Source: an uncultured Oscillospiraceae bacterium (GTDB lineage Bacteria > Bacillota > Clostridia > Oscillospirales > Oscillospiraceae). From it: 64,000 bases of DNA. The notes under the pieces were generated by a model. The model had not been told where the DNA came from. It ran no database searches and saw only the letters and a list, made by a program, of their open reading frames with translations. The position numbers and the translations under genes were made by a program. The DNA lies in contig CAKTNW010000001.1 of assembly GCA_934589145.1 (NCBI GenBank), forward strand, positions 100,048 through 164,047, written 5' to 3'. Within the stretch, counting starts at the first letter, position 1. Every line of letters starts with the position of its first letter. This document shows positions 7,751 to 16,956 of the stretch, in pieces.

Positions 7751-7922
7751 GACTCATATTGTGTACAAAAGCCGCTCTGTGTTTTTTGCATTTTTGCAAA
7801 AATTCAGGGCGGCATTTTCTTTTTTTGCGCGAATGCCGGATTTCCCGGCTGATACCGATTTTCTCCGTATATTCAGGTGACAAGGAGAAATTGTCGAAGA
7901 AATTTTGAAGGGAGAAATGCCT

Positions 7923-8513
7923 ATGAACCTATTTGAGGCCGTGAAAACCGCCGTTACCCCACGCATGGCGGCGGAGCGGTATGGACTGCCAATCAGGCAA
8001 GGGAACATGACCTGCTGCCCGTTTCACGACGACCGGACGCCCAGCATGAAGCTGAACGAGGAGTACTTCTACTGCTTCGGCTGCGGGGCGCACGGCGATG
8101 TCATCGCGCTGACCGCCCAGCTCTTTGACCTCCCACCGGCAGAGGCGGCCAAAAAGCTGGCGGCGGACTTCGGTATCACCGAGCGGAAGCCGTCCGTTCT
8201 GGCGAAGCTGAAGCGCAGCAAATCGCAGGCGGAGCTGGAAAGCCGCAGCTTCCGCGTGCTGGGGGATTACCTGCAAATTTTGCAGGACTGGAAGGCACAT
8301 TGCGCGCCGCAATCGCCGGAAAGTGCCATCGACCCACGCTATGTGGAAGCCTGTCACATGCTGGAGCGGATCGAAAATATGCTGGACATTCTGACCTTCG
8401 GCACGCCGAAGGAGCGGGCTGAGGTGGTGGCCGATTTGCAGAAGGACAACCGGCTGACGCTGATGGAGGCGCGGAACCAGAAGATCAGGGAGGACGAGCA
8501 TGGAACGGAATGA
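7923..8513 (+). CDS. CHC2 zinc-finger primase-like protein
   Basis: 196 residues from the ATG at 7923 with an AAGGGAG site. A DnaG-type CHC2 zinc finger fills residues 20-65: TCCPFHDDRTPSMK, then FYCFGCGAHGDVIAL. The TOPRIM catalytic domain of DnaG is absent, so the protein may supply only DNA binding to the helicase encoded next, whose start lies inside this gene. Such a split primase/helicase pair is common in Clostridia mobile elements and supports autonomous replication of the excised circle. Confidence 0.85.
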   Translation: MNLFEAVKTAVTPRMAAERYGLPIRQGNMTCCPFHDDRTPSMKLNEEYFYCFGCGAHGDVIALTAQLFDLPPAEAAKKLAADFGITERKPSVLAKLKRSKSQAELESRSFRVLGDYLQILQDWKAHCAPQSPESAIDPRYVEACHMLERIENMLDILTFGTPKERAEVVADLQKDNRLTLMEARNQKIREDEHGTE

Positions 8514-9801
8514 ACCGCCCCGCTGGCTACAGGACAAGCGCTTCAACGAGGTGCTGTTCTGCGAGGACTTTCTGGCGGAGCATCCGATGGTGTGCGTCGG
8601 CGGCAGCTTTTTCACGGTGGAGGGCCGCGTTGCCGACGAAGAAATTGTCCGGAAGCAGATTTACGAGATGCTGCGCCCGCATTTCACCAGCGGCACGGCC
8701 CGCCGCGCCACAAGTCTGCTGGAAACGCTCAAGCTGGAGGCTTACACGCCGGAGCTGCCCATTCAGGAGGATCGGATCCATGTGGCGAACGGCACGCTGT
8801 TTCTCAATGGTAAGTTTCGTGCCGAAAAGGAATTCTGCCGCAACCGCCTCCCCATCCGCTATAACCCCAACGCGCCGCAGCCGGTGATCTGGCTGCGGTT
8901 TTTGTCTGACCTGCTGGAACCGGAGGACATCCTGACCCTACAGGAATATCTCGGCTACTGCCTGATCCCGACGAACCGCGGGCAGGTGATGATGCTGCTC
9001 AAGGGCAACGGCGGCGAGGGTAAGAGCCGTATCGGCGTGGTGATGCAGAAGCTGCTGGGCGGCAGCATGAAAAACGGCAGCATCGCCAAGGTGGAGCGCA
9101 GCCCCTTTGCCCGCGCCGATCTGGAGCACGAGCTGCTGATGGTGGACGACGATATGAAGCTGGAGGCGCTGAAATCCACCCACTATCTCAAGTCCCTCAT
9201 CACCGCCGAAATGCCGATGGACTTGGAGCGCAAGGGTGAGCAGAGCTATCAGGGGCAGATGTACGTCCGGTTTCTGGCGTTTTCCAACGGCGATCTGGAG
9301 TCGCTCTACGACCACTCGGACGGCTTTTACCGGCGGCAGCTCATCCTGTCGGTGAAGAAAAAGCCGCCGAACCGGGAGGATGATCCCTTTCTGGCGGACA
9401 AGCTCTGCGGCGAGAGCGAGGGCATCTTCCTCTGGTGTCTGGAGGGGCTGTGCCGTTTGCAGTCAAACAACTTCCGGTTCACGGAGAGCAGCCGGACGAA
9501 GTCCAACCGCGAGGATGCACGCCGCGAGGCTGACAATGTGCTGCTGTTTCTCCGATCCGAGGGCTACATCCGCCTGAAGGCCGACAGCACCATCCCGTCC
9601 GCTGCGCTGTACGCCATCTATACCATGTGGTGCAGCGACAACGCCTACAAGCCACTTGCCGCGCGGACGGTGAGCATGACCCTCAAGAAGCATGCCGATG
9701 AGTTCGGTCTGGAGCACGACAACCACATCCAGAACGCCCTCGGCAAGCGGGTCAACGGCTTCTGGGGCATCGAGGCGCTGGTCGCGCCGCCAATTTTATG
9801 A
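8500..9801 (+). CDS. D5/P4-type phage or plasmid primase-helicase
   Basis: 433 residues. A superfamily 3 helicase core occupies about residues 140-330 with the Walker A loop GNGGEGKSR, a Walker B region ELLMVDDDM, and a downstream AFSNGDLESL sensor-like motif. This matches the C-terminal ATPase of P4 alpha and D5 proteins. The gene overlaps the primase gene by 14 bases, so translation is coupled. The pair would unwind and prime the element after excision. Confidence 0.85.
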   Translation: MERNEPPRWLQDKRFNEVLFCEDFLAEHPMVCVGGSFFTVEGRVADEEIVRKQIYEMLRPHFTSGTARRATSLLETLKLEAYTPELPIQEDRIHVANGTLFLNGKFRAEKEFCRNRLPIRYNPNAPQPVIWLRFLSDLLEPEDILTLQEYLGYCLIPTNRGQVMMLLKGNGGEGKSRIGVVMQKLLGGSMKNGSIAKVERSPFARADLEHELLMVDDDMKLEALKSTHYLKSLITAEMPMDLERKGEQSYQGQMYVRFLAFSNGDLESLYDHSDGFYRRQLILSVKKKPPNREDDPFLADKLCGESEGIFLWCLEGLCRLQSNNFRFTESSRTKSNREDARREADNVLLFLRSEGYIRLKADSTIPSAALYAIYTMWCSDNAYKPLAARTVSMTLKKHADEFGLEHDNHIQNALGKRVNGFWGIEALVAPPIL

Positions 9802-9900
9802 GAATGAACACGAAACGCACCATCCTATCCATCCCAAGGATCCGGGATAGATGGGCGGATGGGATGGAGGATTTTCAGTTTACCCGCGAAGGAGGATGTA

Positions 9901-10104
9901 ATGGGAAGAATTTATTTTAAGGCGTTGCCGCTGTTTCACTTGTACGACAGCGATTTGACCGGCACGCAGAAGCTGCTGATGACGCTGCTTCTGGTGGATC
10001 AGTACGACGTTTATGAGTTGAGCTGCCTTGCGCGGATGCGCCCGGAGGACGTGGCCGCCGATCTGGCGGAGCTGAAACGGAAGGGGTATTTGCAAGACAG
10101 ATGA
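9901..10104 (+). CDS. Small helix-turn-helix-like element protein
   Basis: 67 residues from the ATG at 9901, with a good GAAGGAGG site; the longer frame from 9859 runs through that site. The sequence is compatible with a small winged helix: TGTQKLLMTLLLV followed by DVYELSCLARMRPEDVAADL. Its role is unknown. Position between the helicase and relaxase suggests a replication or transfer accessory factor, or another candidate directionality factor. Confidence 0.65.
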   Translation: MGRIYFKALPLFHLYDSDLTGTQKLLMTLLLVDQYDVYELSCLARMRPEDVAADLAELKRKGYLQDR

Positions 10105-10380
10105 AAATCGGAAAGAAATTTGCGCGGCGGCGAAATGAGTCCACGAAACCGCGCTGCTCGGAACCATGTACCGGCTTCACGGATGCGCATGGGTTTGCAC
10201 GGTTTCCTGCGAAGTCACGCGGTTCCGGAAAGTCGATACCCCTAACTTATGAAGAGGGCATCGGCCGCCGCTTTTCCAGCGGATTTCAGGAAAACAGGAT
10301 ATTACATCACACAGCGAAGCAGGTTTTCGGAAATAGAAACTTGCTTCGCTGTATTCATTACAAGAATTTGGGAGGATTTT
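10105..10380. other. Non-coding stretch before the relaxase operon, candidate oriT
   Basis: No gene is seen over 276 bases. A strong hairpin at 10311-10352 pairs acagcgaagca with tgcttcgctgt. About 60 bases before it is the run gatacccctaacttat, and an inverted ggaacc/ggttcc pair lies at about 10159 and 10220. MobV origins often lie directly upstream of the relaxase gene, so an oriT is plausible, but no established nick site is recognised. Confidence 0.35.
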
Positions 10381-10599
10381 ATGAGCATCAGAAATGAGAT
10401 CAAGGCGCAGATCGTCCGCGCCGGATTTACCATGCAGGAGCTGGTTGACCGGCTGGCCGAGGAATACGGCTGGAGCGACAGTGTGTCCAACCTCTCCGCC
10501 AAGCTGCAACGGGAGAGCATCCGCTACAAAGAGGTCGTGGAGCTGGCCGACGTGCTGGGCTGCGACATCGTGTGGGTAAAGCGAGGGGAGCGCCGATGA
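10381..10599 (+). CDS. Small helix-turn-helix protein upstream of relaxase
   Basis: 72 residues from the ATG at 10381, with GGGAGG five bases before it. The protein has an XRE-like layout (IKAQIVRAGFTMQELVDRLA, then LSAKLQRESIRYKEVVELAD and LGCDIVWVKR). Its last codons overlap the relaxase start as ATGA, so both are translated together. It may regulate relaxase expression or help at oriT; this is inferred from coupling. Confidence 0.75.
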   Translation: MSIRNEIKAQIVRAGFTMQELVDRLAEEYGWSDSVSNLSAKLQRESIRYKEVVELADVLGCDIVWVKRGERR

Positions 10600-11543
10600 A
10601 AGCACAGTATGCCATTCTCCGCTTTGCCAAGTACAAGGGGCCGGAAATCGGACACATTGAGGCCCACAACGAGCGCACCAAGGAGAGATACGCCAGCAAT
10701 CCCGACGTGGATACATCCCGCAGTCGCCTGAATTTCCATCTGGTGACGCCGCAGCGCAAGTACCGTGCCGAGGCGGAGAAGCAGATCGCAGAAGCGGGCT
10801 GCCGCACACGGTCGGACAGTGTGCGCGTGGTGGAAGCGCTGGTGACGGCCAGCCCGGAGTTTTTCAAGGGTAAGAAAAAGGCGGAGGTCAGAGCCTACTT
10901 CACCGAGGCGCTGGAATTCATCGAGAAGTATCAGGCAAAGGACACAATTATATCCGCCGTGGTGCATATGGACGAGAAAACGCCCCATATGCACCTTTGC
11001 TTTATCCCGCTGACGGCGGACAAGCGGCTCTCCGCCAAAGAGATCGTCGGCAACAAGAAGAAGCTGACGTGGTGGCAGGACGAGTTCTGGAAGCACATGG
11101 TGAAAAAATACCCCGATCTGGAGCGCGGCGAAAGCGCCAGCAAAACGGGGCGCGACCACATCCCGCCGCGGGTGTTTAAGGAGGCCGTCCATCTGAACCG
11201 GCTGAAGGAGCAGATCATGGCCATTCTGAACGACACCAATCCGTTCAACAAAAAGGCCAAGCTGGACGAACTGGAAGCGCTGCTGGACAAATACATTCCC
11301 GGCGCGGAGGCTTTGCGGACGAAGCTCAAGAAATACGACGCCGCTTATAAGGCGCTGACCGCCGAGAATGCGGCGATGGCGAAGCAGTTGGATGCGTCGT
11401 CCAAGGAAAGCGTCCTGAAAAAGCTGGAGATCAACGAAAAGCTCCGGGAGCTGGACGAACTGCACCGCATGGTGGACGTCCTGCCTCCGGAGATTTTGCA
11501 GGCGGCAAAACAGGTGGCCGCGCATAAGCAGCAGGAAAGATGA
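10596..11543 (+). CDS. MobV family relaxase (Pre/Mob)
   Basis: 315 residues from the ATG at 10596. The N-terminal half carries MobV motifs: HNERTKERY near residue 25 and the histidine-rich VVHMDEKTPHMHL near residue 130, which binds the metal for DNA nicking. The C-terminal third is a predicted coiled coil (LEALLDKYIPGAEALRTKLK onward). It would nick oriT and pilot single-stranded element DNA during mobilization. No coupling protein or secretion ATPase is found nearby, so a helper conjugative system is needed. Confidence 0.9.
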   Translation: MKAQYAILRFAKYKGPEIGHIEAHNERTKERYASNPDVDTSRSRLNFHLVTPQRKYRAEAEKQIAEAGCRTRSDSVRVVEALVTASPEFFKGKKKAEVRAYFTEALEFIEKYQAKDTIISAVVHMDEKTPHMHLCFIPLTADKRLSAKEIVGNKKKLTWWQDEFWKHMVKKYPDLERGESASKTGRDHIPPRVFKEAVHLNRLKEQIMAILNDTNPFNKKAKLDELEALLDKYIPGAEALRTKLKKYDAAYKALTAENAAMAKQLDASSKESVLKKLEINEKLRELDELHRMVDVLPPEILQAAKQVAAHKQQER

Positions 11544-11577
11544 GGAAACTAAGGGTATTGAAGGAGGTCGGTTCTAT

Positions 11578-11841
11578 TTGGAGATGAACGTCAGGGACGA
11601 TCAGAAGCTTGTTGAAATCTGGCTGACGAATGCAGAAAAAATTGACCCCGTCCTGCGGGAGGGGCTGAAGGAGATTTACGCCAAGTATAAGACGAAGAAA
11701 TACATGGTCGCCGTGTTCGAATCCGGCAAGGGTGATCTTTATGAGAACACGCGGGATCTGCTGCTCTTCAACCGGCGGCGCAGCGCCGAAAAGGCCGTGC
11801 AGCAGGCGAAAAAGCAAAGGGCCGTGGGTATGGAGCGGTAA
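11578..11841 (+). CDS. Small conserved-looking protein downstream of relaxase
   Basis: 87 residues. The TTG at 11578 is preferred because it lies ten bases after AAGGAGG; the ATG at 11584 would be 16 bases away. The protein is charged and soluble (KLVEIWLTNAEKIDPVLREG, then KKYMVAVFESGKGDLYENTR). No function is recognised. It ends the relaxase operon at a strong terminator, so a role in mobilization or maintenance is possible. Confidence 0.7.
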   Translation: MEMNVRDDQKLVEIWLTNAEKIDPVLREGLKEIYAKYKTKKYMVAVFESGKGDLYENTRDLLLFNRRRSAEKAVQQAKKQRAVGMER

Positions 11842-11844
11842 GCA

Positions 11845-11881
11845 GAGGGCGGAAGGGAGCAATCCCTTCCGCCCTTTTTCT
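11845..11881. terminator. Terminator between relaxase and polysaccharide operons
   Basis: gggcggaaggga and tcccttccgccc form a 12-pair stem with a four-base loop and a T run on the plus strand. Convergent transcription makes it the likely stop for both operons. Confidence 0.9.
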
Positions 11882-11899
11882 TTTTGCCAAAAAGGCGTT

Positions 11900-13633
11900 T
11901 TAATCCATGATCCCGTACTGCTTCATCAGTTCGATGCGCTCCTTGGCCAGCTTGATGGAGCCGGAGGCGCTGTTGTCCGCGCCGGATTGTTTTTCGCTGG
12001 CGTAGTGTGCGATGCGCTGCGCCCATGCGACCGGCAGCAGGTACGGGCGCTTTTTGAGGTACGGGTAGCGCCGCTCCAGATACTCGCGCTTGGGGAACAC
12101 CGTCCGCAGGACGCCGCTCTTCTCCCCCGTCCGGCTGGCTTTCACGGCGTTCAGCGTGACAGTTGAGGAGTGGAGCCGGGTGTAGTCGTTGGAGCCGTAT
12201 ACACCGCCGCAGAGGGTGTCGTGCAGCAACGGCTCCACGTCAACGGAAGCGTTCCACGGCGCAGGCAGATCAAATTCGATGCCGAGATAGGCTCTGGCAA
12301 CGCAGAACGCCGCCGCGGCAAACGTCGCCGCATGGACGCTGGCGCATTGGTCATGCAGACGTTGCCAGTCGATTTCATCGCGATACTCCCGCGCCCATAG
12401 GCCGATGTCGCAGAACTGCCGCAGGCCGATGCCACTGCGCACGAAGTGCTTGTAGGCGTGCAGAATCAGGTACAGCAGGTGTTCGTGGGGCGGCATGGCC
12501 AGAAAGCCGTCGATTTCGACGGGGTTAAGGTCTGCGAAGAAGTGGTTCAGCTCGTCGTGGGCATCCTCGGAGGAATCGAATAAATGTCGGTGCAGCTCAA
12601 TGTAAAGCGGGCTGCCTTCTTTTGTGTAGGACACCTCGTCCGCCGTGGCCAGTTCGTCAGCGGGCGTGTCGGTGGTCAGACCGTTCGCAAGAAGCTGCTC
12701 GTGGCAGGCCATGAACTCCGCATCGGGAATGTAGAGGTCATCGTCCGCGCTGATGCGGTGATCCTTCAGCGGATACAGTCGGCTACAAAGCTGCCCCTTG
12801 ACCACGATGGGGTGCAGATTTGCCTCACGAAGCTTGCGATAGAGGTCGGCGAACTCCGCCGAGCGCACCGTCTGGTTCAGCACCTGCCCGATGACCTGCT
12901 GCTTGGTCACAGCAAACAGTGCGGCGTTTTCCTCTGCGGCGGGCATCTTGCGGACGGCCTCGAAGAGGATCGGCAGCAGCTTCTGCTGACTGGCCAGCGT
13001 GAAAATGGCAGGCCAGTCCACCTTTTCGGCGGGCAAATCACCGCCTGAGATGGCCGTTTTGGCGATATGCAGAAATTGTGTTTCGGTGGTGGTCAGGGTC
13101 ATATTCGTGTGCCGAACCCTTTCTCTGGATTTTTCGATTGCGTGGGCGATGAGCAGCGAAGTGGAGCCGATGAACGCGCCCAGCGTGTTGCAGATCACGT
13201 CATCCACCTCCGCCATGCCGAGGGCGCAGCGGTACTGGGTGTACTCAATGCCCGCGCTGAGGATGCAGCCGATGAGCGTCGTGAGGGCGATTCTGACCCA
13301 GCGGTGCCATTTCTGCGGCAGCGCATTGGACAGCGTTAGTCCCAGCGGGAAGAAAAGAAACACGTTCATCAGCATCTCGCGGTAAAGTTCGGGCTGTTGC
13401 CGTGCGGCGGTAAGCGTGGCAAAGGGAGTGAGGATAAGTTCGTAGTTGCCAGGTGTGCGGGTCAAGACGGTGGCGTATAGGATAATCAACGCAGTGACAG
13501 CACATAGTACCGCATTGATGATAGAGCGTTTTCTCTGATTTTGGTGCAGAGAGAGCATTGCCCAAACGATAAGCAATGCCAGCATCAAAAAGATGACCAT
13601 CCACAAGGGCAGGGCGTAGATATGCCGCATCAT
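11900..13633 (-). CDS. VanZ-like membrane domain fused to a nucleotidyltransferase
   Basis: 577 residues. Residues 1-170 hold four or five membrane helices with VanZ features (NVFLFFPLGLTLSNA, AGIEYTQ, DDVICNTLGAFIG). From about residue 180 on, the protein matches the NTP_transf_5 type of nucleotidyltransferase: VVKGQLCSRLYP, HRISADDDLYIP and ELHRHLF. Such nucleotidyltransferase proteins often sit in polysaccharide clusters with unproven function; the fusion to VanZ is unusual. It is the last gene of the operon and starts seven bases after wecB, whose stop codon overlaps its ribosome site. The hydrophilic enzyme would be anchored at the membrane. Confidence 0.78.
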   Translation of the reverse strand: MMRHIYALPLWMVIFLMLALLIVWAMLSLHQNQRKRSIINAVLCAVTALIILYATVLTRTPGNYELILTPFATLTAARQQPELYREMLMNVFLFFPLGLTLSNALPQKWHRWVRIALTTLIGCILSAGIEYTQYRCALGMAEVDDVICNTLGAFIGSTSLLIAHAIEKSRERVRHTNMTLTTTETQFLHIAKTAISGGDLPAEKVDWPAIFTLASQQKLLPILFEAVRKMPAAEENAALFAVTKQQVIGQVLNQTVRSAEFADLYRKLREANLHPIVVKGQLCSRLYPLKDHRISADDDLYIPDAEFMACHEQLLANGLTTDTPADELATADEVSYTKEGSPLYIELHRHLFDSSEDAHDELNHFFADLNPVEIDGFLAMPPHEHLLYLILHAYKHFVRSGIGLRQFCDIGLWAREYRDEIDWQRLHDQCASVHAATFAAAAFCVARAYLGIEFDLPAPWNASVDVEPLLHDTLCGGVYGSNDYTRLHSSTVTLNAVKASRTGEKSGVLRTVFPKREYLERRYPYLKKRPYLLPVAWAQRIAHYASEKQSGADNSASGSIKLAKERIELMKQYGIMD

Positions 13634-13640
13634 AATGTGC

Positions 13641-14732
13641 TCACCTGGTCAGAATATCTGCAATTCTTTTGCAGGCAAAACCATCGCCATAGGGATTCGC
13701 AGCGGTGCTCATTTTGGCGTATTCTTCGGGAGACTCCAATAGGAGTTTGAAATGGCGATAGATATTTTCTTCATCTGTGCCGACGAGTTTCAGCGTTCCA
13801 GCCTTGATTCCTTCTGGACGCTCCGTGGTATCCCGCATGACAAGAACCGGCTTACCAAGCGACGGGGCTTCCTCCTGAATACCGCCGGAATCTGTCAGAA
13901 TCATGTAGCTGCGGGCCATAAAGTTGTGAAAATCCAGTACGTCCAGCGGCTCGATAATATGAATGCGCTCGTCATCGCCAAGAATTTCATCTGCCGTCTG
14001 GCGAACCAAAGGATTCATGTGAATGGGATAGATTGCTTTCACATCAGGATGCTCATCCATGACCCGCCTTATCGCCCGGAACATATGCCGCATGGGATCA
14101 CCAAGGTTTTCACGGCGGTGTGCCGTGATCAAGATCAAACGGCTGCCTGATGCCCATGTCAGTTCTGGATGGGAATAGCTTTCCCGCACTGTGGTTTTCA
14201 GTGCGTCGATTGCCGTATTGCCCGTCACATAAATGCTGTCCGCATTCTTGCCCTCGCGCAGGAGATTCTGCTTTGAGAGTTCAGTAGGAGCAAAGTTATA
14301 CTGGCTGATGATACCAACTGCCTGCCGGTTGAACTCCTCCGGATAGGGGGAATAGATATTATATGTTCGCAAACCCGCTTCCACATGCCCGACGGGAATT
14401 TGTAAGTAAAAGCAGGCCAATGCAGTCACAAACGTGGTAGATGTGTCGCCGTGTACCAGTACGATATCCGGACGTACCTCCTCCAAGACGGATTTAATGC
14501 GGTTGAGAATGTTGGTCGTAATATCAAACAGCGTCTGCTTGTCCTTCATAATGGACAGGTCATAATCCGGAACGACATGAAATGCCTCCAGCACCTGATC
14601 CAGCATCTGACGATGCTGACCTGTAACACAAACGATTGTCTCAACATCCAGCCGTGTCTTCAGCTCATTGACCAGCGGACACATTTTTATTGCTTCCGGT
14701 CGAGTGCCGAAAACCAGCATAATCTTTTTCAT
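13641..14732 (-). CDS. wecB: UDP-N-acetylglucosamine 2-epimerase
   Basis: 363 residues from the ATG at 14732, eight bases after GGAGGTCAC; a longer frame to 14762 has no site. The start IMLVFGTRPEAIKMCPL, HVEAGLRTYN, and late EEAPSLGKPVLVMR are typical of WecB/MnaA. The enzyme interconverts UDP-GlcNAc and UDP-ManNAc. No WecC dehydrogenase is present in the cluster, so ManNAc rather than ManNAcA is the likely product used by a glycosyltransferase here. It is the only nucleotide-sugar enzyme in the operon. Confidence 0.93.
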   Translation of the reverse strand: MKKIMLVFGTRPEAIKMCPLVNELKTRLDVETIVCVTGQHRQMLDQVLEAFHVVPDYDLSIMKDKQTLFDITTNILNRIKSVLEEVRPDIVLVHGDTSTTFVTALACFYLQIPVGHVEAGLRTYNIYSPYPEEFNRQAVGIISQYNFAPTELSKQNLLREGKNADSIYVTGNTAIDALKTTVRESYSHPELTWASGSRLILITAHRRENLGDPMRHMFRAIRRVMDEHPDVKAIYPIHMNPLVRQTADEILGDDERIHIIEPLDVLDFHNFMARSYMILTDSGGIQEEAPSLGKPVLVMRDTTERPEGIKAGTLKLVGTDEENIYRHFKLLLESPEEYAKMSTAANPYGDGFACKRIADILTR

Positions 14733-14767
14733 AAAGGGATGTGACCTCCATTTTTCAATCAATCACA

Positions 14768-15931
14768 TTATCGTTTCAATTTGCGAATCGCACGTGCCAG
14801 CAAGCTTTTGTTCCACCGTTCTTTTGCCAGTTCTTCCTTTGTCGGCTCGCAGCAGGCGGAAACTAACTCATCAAAAGACGTTTTACCGTAGCCTGTCCAA
14901 AACTCGTCATAACGCGCAGGCTTTTGAATTGGTGTAAGTACCGCTGGATTAAAAGTAAAAGCACTATCTGCAGCAGTTGTGATTTGCAACTTGTCTTTGC
15001 AGCTCTCCAGCAGAGCACGCCCTTTATCGCTATGCAGCAGTATCAAAGATGTCCCCTGCGGGTTGTAAGCCTCCGGCTGGATGCCTTTGACGCCCCAATA
15101 ATCTGCCAGAGTGATATCGCTACAACGCTCAACGCCTTTTAATCTGCACGAGAAGCATGAATTGCGGGAATATAGTCCTTTGAGGAATCCTCGCTGATAA
15201 GGATTTTCTGCAGCAGACTGCCGGAATTCCTTGTCATTGTCAAACGCGGCGTGGATATGATAGCCCTCCCAGCCGGTTGCCTTGTTGCGGAAGGAAAAGC
15301 TGGTCAGTTTTCCGACATGTTGCTTTTCCAGTGTTGTTACATAGTCTTTCCATACCATAGGAGACGGAACACTGTGACAAGCGGTGTCCTGCGTAATCAG
15401 TGTTGCATATTCTTTGCCGAGATAGCTTTTCAACGCGGATACCTGACACGGCATACCGCTGAAATAGACCAAGCGTCCATCGGCCAGCGCTTTTTTCGCC
15501 TGTGAATAGCAGTCAGCGGAAATGCGGCTTTGAACATACTTGGAACTACAAAGAGCAAAAAGTCCTGTAAGTGTCTCTGCGGCGGTATGTACCACATCGA
15601 AATTTTCGTCAAACGCCGCGCCAAACACGATACCGCCACGGCGGATAATCTCCGCCGCCAATACCGGAAAAATCGCGCCGGAGGAAGAACCGGGTAGAAG
15701 TGTCTCGTCCTTGGCATATCCGGTCAGAACATCAGTGCGCGAAGATACCTGCGGAGGTGTGGAAACAGGACATTTCCGGATGCAAAGGCCGCAATCTGTA
15801 CATTTTGTCGCATCGACTGTCGGATGCAGGAAGCCGTGTTCATCCGCCTGCATCTGAATTGCAGAGGATGAGCAGATCGCCGCACACATACCGCAGCCGG
15901 TACAAATATCAGTTTTTTGAGCGACGTTCAT
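14768..15931 (-). CDS. FrhB-like Fe-S protein (coenzyme F420 hydrogenase beta-type)
   Basis: 387 residues. Two ferredoxin-type clusters lie at the N-terminus (CTGCGMCAAIC near 10-20 and CTDCGLCIRKCP near 43-54). They are followed by an FrhB domain with SSGAIFPVLA, FSGMPCQVSALKSYLG and a Cys-rich CFSCRLKGVERCSDITL segment. Proteins of this type occur often in bacterial polysaccharide loci next to pyruvyl transferases and flippases, as here, but their reaction is not established. Its start lies inside the end of the acyltransferase gene, indicating coupling. Confidence 0.85.
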   Translation of the reverse strand: MNVAQKTDICTGCGMCAAICSSSAIQMQADEHGFLHPTVDATKCTDCGLCIRKCPVSTPPQVSSRTDVLTGYAKDETLLPGSSSGAIFPVLAAEIIRRGGIVFGAAFDENFDVVHTAAETLTGLFALCSSKYVQSRISADCYSQAKKALADGRLVYFSGMPCQVSALKSYLGKEYATLITQDTACHSVPSPMVWKDYVTTLEKQHVGKLTSFSFRNKATGWEGYHIHAAFDNDKEFRQSAAENPYQRGFLKGLYSRNSCFSCRLKGVERCSDITLADYWGVKGIQPEAYNPQGTSLILLHSDKGRALLESCKDKLQITTAADSAFTFNPAVLTPIQKPARYDEFWTGYGKTSFDELVSACCEPTKEELAKERWNKSLLARAIRKLKR

Positions 15932-16913
15932 ATGTAAGTCTCCTTCGGTACTTCAAGGAGTGATAGCCAAAGCCCAATAGCAGGCTTACTGCTGTCGTAA
16001 TCGTAAACAGGAAAAAGTTCGCATTAACAACTCTCCGCAGCGCAAGAATGACAAGCGGATGCCAGAAATATGTAAAGTTTGCAGTATCACGGTAAGCCGA
16101 GGCAAGCTTGCTTTTTCCTTCAAGCGGATAAGCGAGACAAACCTGAAATAGAAGAAACAGCAGCGGATAAAGGAATACAGTGATTTCGATTGTCCTTGAC
16201 ATCCCCGTGACGGTCACAGCAATGATCTCAGCCACGAATAGCATCGCCACCAGCGTGGTCGCAAACAGCAGATGATTCTTGGAAATGTGCAGCTTCAGCT
16301 TTCCTTCCGAAATCACCCATCCGAGAGCAGTAAAAGGAAATCCCATGAGGAATATCCGTCGAATGCTCAAAAACCATCCACTGTCAAACAGCACATTCAA
16401 GGCGGCCAGCCTGCTGCCAATGCCATAATACGATGTCCCCAGTAGACCAATGGCATAACAAATGACTGCCAGCGGAAGCAAGGCTCTCGTCAGATTCAGT
16501 TTGCAGATCAGGTAGATTATCGCTATGGAGTAGATAATGCCCACCATATACCACAGATGATAGTAGCTGCCATTGAACAGGAAATCCACCAACATCCATT
16601 TTTTCGGTTCGTGTAGCAGCGCAGGATTTGATAGAAAAATTACAGGGAAATAAACCAACGACAGAAGGGTATATAGTTTGACGGTTTTCCAAAAGGTAAC
16701 TGCTATAGCAGGACACCCGCTATTGATATAGTTCTTATGCAGAAAGTAACCGCTTGTGCAAAAGAAGAATGGAACTGCCACTCTGGTCAGTATCTGAATA
16801 TTGCCATTGCTGTAACCTGAAAACCATGTGATTGCCTGTGTATGAATCGCGACAACCAGAATTGCCGCAGCCAGGCGCACAATATCAATACTGTTAATGC
16901 GATGATTTGCCAT
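15909..16913 (-). CDS. Acyltransferase 3 family membrane protein
   Basis: 334 residues with about ten membrane segments. The N-terminus (NSIDIVRLAAAILVVAIHT, then RVAVPFFFCTSGYFL) has the family's catalytic histidine and the RVAVPFFF-type motif. These enzymes move acyl groups, often acetyl, across the membrane onto surface sugars. It overlaps the FrhB-like gene and follows the flippase, so it probably decorates the exported repeat unit. Confidence 0.87.
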   Translation of the reverse strand: MANHRINSIDIVRLAAAILVVAIHTQAITWFSGYSNGNIQILTRVAVPFFFCTSGYFLHKNYINSGCPAIAVTFWKTVKLYTLLSLVYFPVIFLSNPALLHEPKKWMLVDFLFNGSYYHLWYMVGIIYSIAIIYLICKLNLTRALLPLAVICYAIGLLGTSYYGIGSRLAALNVLFDSGWFLSIRRIFLMGFPFTALGWVISEGKLKLHISKNHLLFATTLVAMLFVAEIIAVTVTGMSRTIEITVFLYPLLFLLFQVCLAYPLEGKSKLASAYRDTANFTYFWHPLVILALRRVVNANFFLFTITTAVSLLLGFGYHSLKYRRRLTYERRSKN

Positions 16914-16956
16914 TTCGAATTACCATCCTATAAGATTGAGCCTGCATGCTTTTCTT

